Origin: Acidobacteriota bacterium
GTDB taxonomy: Bacteria > Acidobacteriota > Blastocatellia > Pyrinomonadales > Pyrinomonadaceae
Reading direction: 5' to 3'
Length of the DNA: 38,818 nt
Assembly: GCA_018269075.1 (NCBI GenBank)
Contig: JAFDVJ010000101.1
Location: 1-38,818 of the forward strand
Shown here: piece after piece, positions 32,369-38,818 of the stretch
How positions within the stretch are numbered: the first letter of the stretch is position 1
How the letters are laid out: every line of letters begins with the position of its first letter
Program-made: the position numbers and the translations under genes
The notes under the pieces: model-generated
Told to the model about the DNA's origin: nothing
Seen by the model: the letters and a program-made list of their open reading frames with translations, nothing else
Database searches by the model: none

Positions 32369-32405
32369 CTAAAAGCGCCTCGGCTTTTAGCTCCGTTTTC
32401 GATCG
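32354..32405 (+). terminator. 23-bp perfect hairpin after the 29846 gene
   Basis: A left arm CGATCGAAAACGGAG... (32354-32376) and a perfect right arm (32383-32405) surround a 6-nt loop. It is the natural terminator candidate for the 29846 gene, though the T-run (GTTTTC) lies inside the stem rather than after it. It could equally be a repeat. Confidence 0.5.
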
Positions 32406-32423
32406 ACGAAATATTCGTCAGCC

Positions 32424-32497
32424 GATCTTTGGTCTTTGATCTTCGACCTTTGAAAATAAAGCAAAGACCAAAGACCAAAGACCAAAGACCAAAGATC
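32424..32497. repeat. CTTTGGT/CAAAGAC heptamer arrays, inverted
   Basis: Three CTTTGGT-type units (32427-32453) face five CAAAGAC/CAAAGAT units (32462-32495). This is the same family as at 4529, 4792 and 11233. Confidence 0.8.
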
Positions 32498-32563
32498 GAA
32501 TCTGTTATTTCCACCCATTGGTGTAAAAAGGATGTTATGAATCGGAAGGTGCGGCCGATGTAA

Positions 32564-32860
32564 TTTGAAAAATAAAATCCTTAAAAAGCCTGTGGAACAG
32601 GCGACAGAATATAGCTACAGGCGCGAGCCTGTAGGCAAGCGCGCCCCCGAACCTCGAGCCTGTTTACAGGCGACAGAAGAAAATGGTTCATTAATAAAGA
32701 CCGTTCGGGGTTATCGACATCCGGCCCGCGGCGGCCGCGCGAAAACCTCGGTCGCCTGCGGGCAGGCTCAAATTCGTATTCGGCCGCTGACTACAGGCTT
32801 GCGCCTGTAGCTATATTCTTTCGCCTGTTCCACAGGCTTTGGCCGGATTTATTTTTCAAA
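32564..32860. repeat. ~297-bp MITE-like element with long inverted ends
   Basis: Outer ends TTTGAAAAATAAA (32564-32576) and TTTATTTTTCAAA (32848-32860) are inverted. Inside them two 50-nt arms (32585-32634 and 32791-32840) match with two mismatches and contain nested small palindromes (GCCTGTGGAACAGGC, CTACAGGCGCGAGCCTGTAG). The ~156-bp core has no gene. A relative with the same left end lies at 38099. It ends 54 bp from the SulP stop codon. With the duplication, hairpin and heptamers it explains most of the 32306-32913 gap. Confidence 0.8.
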
Positions 32861-32913
32861 GATCATCAAAATAAATCCTTTTAACACTAATGATTCCCGC
32901 CGCGAAATCCGGC

Positions 32914-34587
<1,674 letters not shown>

Positions 34588-34596
34588 ACTTTTTGA

Positions 34597-34692
34597 AGTT
34601 TGGGAAGTTTTGGAAGTTCAGGAAGTTCGGGAAGTTCGGGGAAGAAACCTAAAACTTCCTGAACTTCCAAAACTTCCAAAACTTCCCAAACT
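34597..34692. repeat. 9-mer inverted repeat (GGAAGTTTT type)
   Basis: The left arm (34597-34640) and right arm (34655-34692) are made of 9-bp units such as GGAAGTTCG and CTTCCAAAA. The right arm carries one extra unit. The array fills nearly the whole gap between the SulP start and the stop of the cupin gene. Confidence 0.85.
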
Positions 34693-34695
34693 AAT

Positions 34696-35742
34696 TCATA
34701 GATAAACGCGGATCAGCTCGGTCTGCGGGGCGGCTTCGATCGAGTATTCGGCGCCGGCCGGCAGCGCGAAGCCGGCGGCCGTCGATAAATGGTGGTCGGC
34801 GCCGTTTGCGGTCGAGAGCCGCAGATGCCCGTTCGTCACGAAAAAGAAGAGGAATTCGCCGGCGTGGCTGACGGAAAATTTCGCTTCGGCCGCCGCCCGC
34901 AGGACGCGGACGTCGGCGAGGCCGCCGGTCGCCTGCCGGATGCCGGTGTCGCGTTCGACGAACCCGTCGTTTTCCGCGCTTCGCCAGATCGCGTTTTCGG
35001 CGACGTGATGAAGAAACTTCTGCCCGCCGTAGAATTTGTCCGGGGCCTTCCCGTTCGGCAGATCGAAGCGGTGTTCGGCGAGCGTTTCGTGGACGGCCGG
35101 GCAGCCGATCTCCAAAACCTCGAACCCGTCCGAGCATTCGAGCACGCGGTGCCGGATCTCCGGCGGCTGGAGCACGCAGTCGCCGGCCCGCATCCAGAAC
35201 GGCGCGCCCTGATCCTCGTAGACGAGCCGCGCCTGCCCCGCGAGACAGTAGATCAGCTGAAAGCGGATTTTATGATAATGAACGTAATCCGGCACCGGCC
35301 CGCCCGCCGGAATCCGGATGTGCGAGGCGATAAAGCGGCCGCCCCAGCGTTCCGGCAGAAGATCGCGGTAGAGCATCCCGGCGCGGCCCGCGTTCCACGC
35401 GCCGCCGCCGAGCGTCGAAACGGCGAACTTCTGGACGGCTTCGGGAAGCGCGGGCGCTGCCTGTTCGTCGACGAGCCGCACGCGCGCGCCGTCGGGCGAA
35501 AACAGCTCGCGCTCGCTTTCGCCGTCGAAGCCGCCGTCGAGAGCGAGCGTCAGCGGCGTCGACGCGTCCGATTTTTCGAGCCGCAGGACGAGCCCGCCGC
35601 CCGACAGGACGACGGTTCGCGGCGCGTCGGCCGGAAAGATCGCGTCGAGCCGGAAGCCGAGCCGGTCGCGGTAAAATTCGAGCGCGCGGTCGAGATCCGC
35701 GCACGCGACGACGATTTGAGCCGAACGAATCTTCTCCTTCAT
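34696..35742 (-). CDS. Fusion of glyoxalase-like (VOC) and cupin domains
   Basis: The product is 348 aa. Residues 5-110 look like a VOC/glyoxalase domain (SAQIVVACADLDRALEFYRDRLGF, then VVLSGGGLVLRLE). Residues about 140-240 form a cupin with HIRIPAGGPVPDYVHYHKIRFQLIYCLAG and a later PPEIRHRVLE. The last ~100 residues read as a second cupin half (SHAGEFLFFFVTNGHLRL, FALPAGAEYSIEA). Cupins with HxH/E and a later His bind a metal; catalytic or binding role unknown. I start at the ATG at 35742; a TTG two codons upstream is the alternative. No operon partner is evident: repeats flank it on both sides. Confidence 0.85.
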   Translation of the reverse strand: MKEKIRSAQIVVACADLDRALEFYRDRLGFRLDAIFPADAPRTVVLSGGGLVLRLEKSDASTPLTLALDGGFDGESERELFSPDGARVRLVDEQAAPALPEAVQKFAVSTLGGGAWNAGRAGMLYRDLLPERWGGRFIASHIRIPAGGPVPDYVHYHKIRFQLIYCLAGQARLVYEDQGAPFWMRAGDCVLQPPEIRHRVLECSDGFEVLEIGCPAVHETLAEHRFDLPNGKAPDKFYGGQKFLHHVAENAIWRSAENDGFVERDTGIRQATGGLADVRVLRAAAEAKFSVSHAGEFLFFFVTNGHLRLSTANGADHHLSTAAGFALPAGAEYSIEAAPQTELIRVYL

Positions 35743-35775
35743 TCCCAACGATTATACACCCTTCGACACCGAAAC

Positions 35776-35933
35776 GGAGCGCCGGCATCCTGCCGGCAAA
35801 CGGCGCGCCAGCGGCGTCAAGCGTTTCATTTCCCTTTTATCTTCGAGAGAATGAAGCGTTCGTGCGTTTTGCAAACGCATTGCCGGCAGGATGCCGGCGC
35901 TCCAATTGCCGGCCGCGATGCCGGCGCTCCGAC
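35776..35933. repeat. GGAGCGC palindromic element, second copy, plus partial unit
   Basis: The ends CGGAGCGCCGGCATCCTGCCG and its inverted partner (35883-35903) bound a 128-bp element related to 10886-11023. An extra half-unit GATGCCGGCGCTCC follows at about 35917-35930. It sits between the cupin gene and the helical-repeat gene and contains no frame of note. Confidence 0.75.
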
Positions 35934-35941
35934 ATCCGAAA

Positions 35942-38020
35942 TTATTTCAGAATTTCGAGCGCCCTCTCCGGCGCGTCGGTCAGCGGGTCGGTTGCCTTCA
36001 TCCGTTCGTAAAACTCGCGCAAAGGCGTTTTGGCCGGCGTCTTCGCGAGCTCGGCTAAACTATCCAGATTCCGGCGGTCGAGATTCGCGCGCCGCTTCCA
36101 GAACCGCGCGGCGTCGTTGATCTTCCCTTTGTTCGCGGCGGCGACGGCGAGCCGCGCGAGCCCGAACCCGGAATCGAGCCCACCGTCGGTCAGCAGATCC
36201 GCGGCCTTGTCAAACTCGCCGACCGCGAGATACGCGTCCAAAAGCTCATCACCGAGCGAATCCCGGTCGAACCAATATGCGTCGCGGCCCTCGTCCGAAA
36301 TGCCGTCCGCCGGCGTTTCGGACGGTTTGCCCAAACTGTCGAGCGTCAGGTTGACGACCGGCGGCGCGGCCTTCGTCCGGACGGGCGCGAGCTTCAGGGA
36401 TTTTTCGAGCAGCGGGATCGCCTTCCGGTATTCGTCGCAGTCCGTCAGCGCCGAGACGAGCGCATAGACGCGTTTTTCCGGGTTGCGCGCGGCCAGCGCG
36501 ACGAGCTCGTTCCAGACCGCGTCGCGCTTTCGCGGATTCCATTTCGGGCTTTCCATCGCGCTTTCGATCAGCGCCGGCAGCAGGCCGACCATCCGGTCTT
36601 CCTCGTAGGGCCACGCCGGCAGCGCGGCCATCACCTTCGGGAGCAGCTCGCTGTTGACGAAAAATTCCTCGTAGATCTCCTCGTAATCGTCGACCAGAAT
36701 CCGCATCAGCTCGTAAAGATAAACGAAATCGCCCGCCGCCCGCGCCGCCGCGAACTCCTGGCGGAGGATCCCGGTCGATTCCGCCGATTCCTGCCCGTGA
36801 CCGAGACGGTACAGCACGAAATAACGCGGGTACGACGCGCGCCAATCGAGCGCTTTGTACGGAAACTTTTCGAGCGCCTTCCGGTAAGTGTCGCGGACCG
36901 CCGCGCGGTCGCCGCGGCCCTCGTAATAGGCGACGCGGTCGAGCCAGTAGGCGGGATCGTTCTCGCTTCGTTTTTCGGCGTCGAGGAGCCGCGTTTCGAC
37001 CGTCCGCGCGAGCGTCGCCGACTGAACCGCGCCGGCCGCGTAATAATCGCCCGCGCCGTCGGCCGTCAGTTCCTCGACGAGTGTTTGGGCGCGTTCGGGC
37101 TGATTGCTTTGCCGGTAAAGCCTGACGAGCGCGCGTTTCGTCCAGACGCGAAGCTCTTTTTCGGGGTTCTCGACCGTTTGCGCTGCGGGAAAGCGATACC
37201 GCGCGAATTCGCGGCCGGCCGTCCGCGCGTCGGCGGCGGTCAGCGGCATCGCCAGCGATTTTTTGAAGAGCCGTTCGGCGACGAGCGGGTAACCGTTCTG
37301 CAGCCGGACGGCGAGCGCGAAGGTCTGATAGGCCGAATCGGTCCGGAACGCGTCGGCGAGCCACGACACGTCTTCCGGCCCGAACCATTCGTAGGAATTG
37401 ATCGGCGACATCTCCATAATCTGCGCTAAAGTCGGCGTCGAGAGCGCCCCCAGATATTTTTCGACGAGCGCGAAATCGGCCGGGTTTTCGCGAATCCGCC
37501 GCGCCAGATCGGCGGCGATGTCGGCGGCCGCGCCGCGTTCCTTTTTGAGGCCGATCCAGGCATTCCACCAGACGTCGTTGTCGGCAATCCGCGGCTGGAG
37601 CCATTTTTCGACCTCTTCGGAACCGCTTTGCGTCCGCCACCTGTCGATAAAGGCCGGCGCGTCGGCGTCTCCTGCGGGCCGGAATTTTTCGTAGAAGAGG
37701 CGCTCGGCCGCGACGTTGCCGGCGATCGCGCGTTTGACGACCGGGAAAACCTGCGCGCGGTTTTGATCGGAATACACGGCGGCGAGCTCTTTCATCGCGT
37801 CCGCGACGCGGGCGCGGTGGCCGGCGCGCGCGAAGACGCTCAGTCTGATCAGCAGTTCGTCGAGCGAAGCGGATTTTTTCGCGGCGAGCTCGCCGGCGAG
37901 CTCGCCGACGTCGCGTTTTCGGAGAAGCCGATCGACCTCGCTTTCGATGTTTTTCGACTGCGCGTGACCTTCGAGCGCGAAGAGAAACAAAACGGCCAGA
38001 AGAAAGGAAAGGATTTTCAT
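35942..38020 (-). CDS. Secreted helical-repeat (TPR-like) protein, 692 aa
   Basis: The start is set at the ATG at 38020. A GGAGG lies 6 nt upstream, and the protein then begins with a signal peptide (MKILSFLLAVLFLFALEGHAQ). A longer in-frame start 22 codons upstream would bury it. The mature protein is almost entirely alpha-helical by composition, with irregular TPR-like pairs (YWLDRVAYYEGRGDRAAVRD, YRKAIPLLEKSLKLAP, LLDAYLAVGEFDKAADLL). No catalytic motif was noticed. TPR-like exported proteins usually act as scaffolds; no partner is visible here. It is the last gene on this side, flanked by palindromic elements. Confidence 0.8.
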   Translation of the reverse strand: MKILSFLLAVLFLFALEGHAQSKNIESEVDRLLRKRDVGELAGELAAKKSASLDELLIRLSVFARAGHRARVADAMKELAAVYSDQNRAQVFPVVKRAIAGNVAAERLFYEKFRPAGDADAPAFIDRWRTQSGSEEVEKWLQPRIADNDVWWNAWIGLKKERGAAADIAADLARRIRENPADFALVEKYLGALSTPTLAQIMEMSPINSYEWFGPEDVSWLADAFRTDSAYQTFALAVRLQNGYPLVAERLFKKSLAMPLTAADARTAGREFARYRFPAAQTVENPEKELRVWTKRALVRLYRQSNQPERAQTLVEELTADGAGDYYAAGAVQSATLARTVETRLLDAEKRSENDPAYWLDRVAYYEGRGDRAAVRDTYRKALEKFPYKALDWRASYPRYFVLYRLGHGQESAESTGILRQEFAAARAAGDFVYLYELMRILVDDYEEIYEEFFVNSELLPKVMAALPAWPYEEDRMVGLLPALIESAMESPKWNPRKRDAVWNELVALAARNPEKRVYALVSALTDCDEYRKAIPLLEKSLKLAPVRTKAAPPVVNLTLDSLGKPSETPADGISDEGRDAYWFDRDSLGDELLDAYLAVGEFDKAADLLTDGGLDSGFGLARLAVAAANKGKINDAARFWKRRANLDRRNLDSLAELAKTPAKTPLREFYERMKATDPLTDAPERALEILK

Positions 38021-38098
38021 TTTTGCCTCCGGGATTGTTGACGAATTTTGGTAGTGAACAAAAGTAATGCTTTGATCAATTGCCACCAGCTGATGTTC

Positions 38099-38385
38099 TT
38101 TGAAAAATAAAAGCCGCCAATAAAGTATTCCTTAAAAGCCCGTGAAACGGGCGCCGGATAATAGCCACGGGTGCAGCCCGTGGTCAGGCCGCAACAATGA
38201 TCCGAGCCCGTGAAACGGGCGACAGAGCGGCGCGGCGCATTCGTTTTCTGTCGCTGTCTTCGACAGCTTGGAATCATTTTGCGAACGAACCCCGGGCTAT
38301 CACCCGGGGCTTTACGCTGTCGCCATCTCCGATGGCTGAATACGGCATTACTTTGGGTTCACTGCCGAATTTTTTTGAGAACCGG
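38099..38385. repeat. Relative of the 32564 element with GC-rich hairpins
   Basis: It starts with TTTGAAAAATAAAA like the 32564 copy. It continues with AAAGCCCGTGAAACGGGC and CCACGGGTGCAGCCCGTGG, the same plan as the CAGGC hairpins of that copy. Further hairpins are GAGCCCGTGAAACGGGC (38203-38219), CCCCGGGCTATCACCCGGGG (38290-38309) and GCCATCTCCGATGGC (38321-38335). The right end is indistinct. No gene was found in 38021-38444. Confidence 0.65.
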
Positions 38386-38444
38386 TATTTGAGATTCGCG
38401 CCCCGCTTTACGGGTTGCCGCGGCGGCCCCGACTTTTTCGAGAC

Positions 38445-38674
38445 AAAACGCCGCGAAACCTGCCGTTAAATGAAAAGCCCGGCCGGCGAACGGTTGTTTT
38501 TGTCCACTAAAAACACTAAAAACACTAAAAAAGAAGAAGTAAATTTAGTGTTTTTGGTGTTTTTGGTGGATAATAACCGGCTATTCGCCGTGCTGCCGAT
38601 TCCGGTTCAATCGAAAAAGCCGTTCACGAACGAGTCGCCGGTGCGTTCAATCGCCATCCCCGACAACTCGGCTC
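38445..38674 (+). repeat. Dispersed ~230-bp element, copy 2 (family A)
   Basis: It matches 6671-6900 in the same orientation over its whole length, with the CACTAAAAA hairpin at 38504-38571 and CACGAACGAGTCGCCGGT near the end. The hairpin units and the flanks are both conserved, so the unit is the whole element and not just the 9-mers. In this copy one frame stays open into the next array; in copy 1 it is interrupted. Confidence 0.75.
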
Positions 38675-38691
38675 CGGGCGAAGCCTTTTCT

Positions 38692-38818
38692 ACTGCGATA
38701 TTCGCTTTCTTTACCGCGGTGTTAGCCTTTTTTACCGCAGTGTTCGCCTTTTTTACCGCGGTATTTGCTTTTTTTACCGCGCGCCCCGCGTTTATTACCG
38801 CGGTTGATAAGAGATTTA
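38692..38818. repeat. Second 21-bp-period array, cut by the window edge
   Basis: Six units are exactly in phase: cores at 38692, 38713, 38734, 38755, 38776 and 38797. The core is the 8-bp palindrome ACCGCGGT (exact in three units) separated by T-rich spacers (GTTCGCCTTTTTT type). The array begins 18 bp after the end of the 38445 element and continues past the window. A reading frame with a 7-residue repeat (FTAVFAF) runs through it to the edge. Confidence 0.8.

Noticed and set aside
38572..38818. Partial gene running off the right edge through the FTAVFAF repeat
   Set aside because: The frame begins inside the family A hairpin and has stop codons in the homologous copy at 6800-6900. It is kept only as an open possibility because the end is not visible.

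Overview
The window looks like a high-GC bacterial chromosome segment. My best guess is an Acidobacteriota (class Blastocatellia, Pyrinomonadaceae-like) genome. This rests on inference from three things: a CadC-type winged-helix regulator fused through one membrane helix to a TolB-like propeller; several large secreted SBBP, FG-GAP and Calx-beta proteins; and intergenic DNA filled with 7-bp and 9-bp tandem repeats and their inverted copies. I saw no tRNA, rRNA, CRISPR array, transposase or phage gene.

Layout. Positions 1-4.5 kb carry a minus-strand housekeeping cluster, dxr > rseP > ispG: two MEP-pathway enzymes around a site-2 membrane protease, with repeat-filled gaps. Positions 4.9-6.0 kb hold two paralogous small basic secreted proteins, each followed by a terminator. 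Positions 6.1-6.9 kb are non-coding, with a 19-unit array of exact 21-bp period and a dispersed ~230-bp hairpin element. Positions 6.9-8.6 kb hold a DinB/DUF1572 protein and an acyltransferase-3 membrane enzyme (minus). Positions 8.9-25.2 kb are a plus-strand run of mostly secreted proteins: three proteins of unknown function (two of them paralogs), a small cytosolic HExxH protein, a 1289-aa SBBP/Calx-beta/lamin-tail protein, an M23-like domain protein lacking its catalytic histidines, a ~1586-aa beta-helix/Calx-beta/cohesin/dockerin protein and an FG-GAP protein. Two phosphatases of one family (one cytosolic, one exported) lie on the minus strand within and just after this run. Positions 26-29.4 kb hold PPK2 and the CadC/TolB-type regulator (minus). 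Divergent from the regulator are a 66-aa CxxC protein and a TolB/FG-GAP secreted protein. Positions 32.3-38.8 kb hold SulP, a VOC/cupin protein and a helical-repeat secreted protein (minus), separated by palindromic repeat elements, then a second 21-bp array running off the right edge.

The most interesting signal is regulatory. Five intergenic sites on the plus strand (11149, 12736, 13636, 18256, 18474) have the same layout: an 18-bp 7-4-7 dyad of the type ACTACCC-N4-GGGTAGT, then exactly 21 bp, then a -10-like hexamer, with no recognisable -35 box. This centres every dyad near -42.5, the classical class II activator position (for example LuxR-type). The sites precede one of the paralogous secreted proteins, the HExxH protein and both giant surface proteins. 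One (18256) precedes no ORF directly but a ~140-nt segment ending in a terminator-like hairpin, a candidate small RNA. The window therefore appears to show part of an undescribed surface-protein regulon. The second notable signal is the pair of 21-bp-period arrays, spaced at two helical turns with dyad-symmetric cores, each close to a copy of the same dispersed element.
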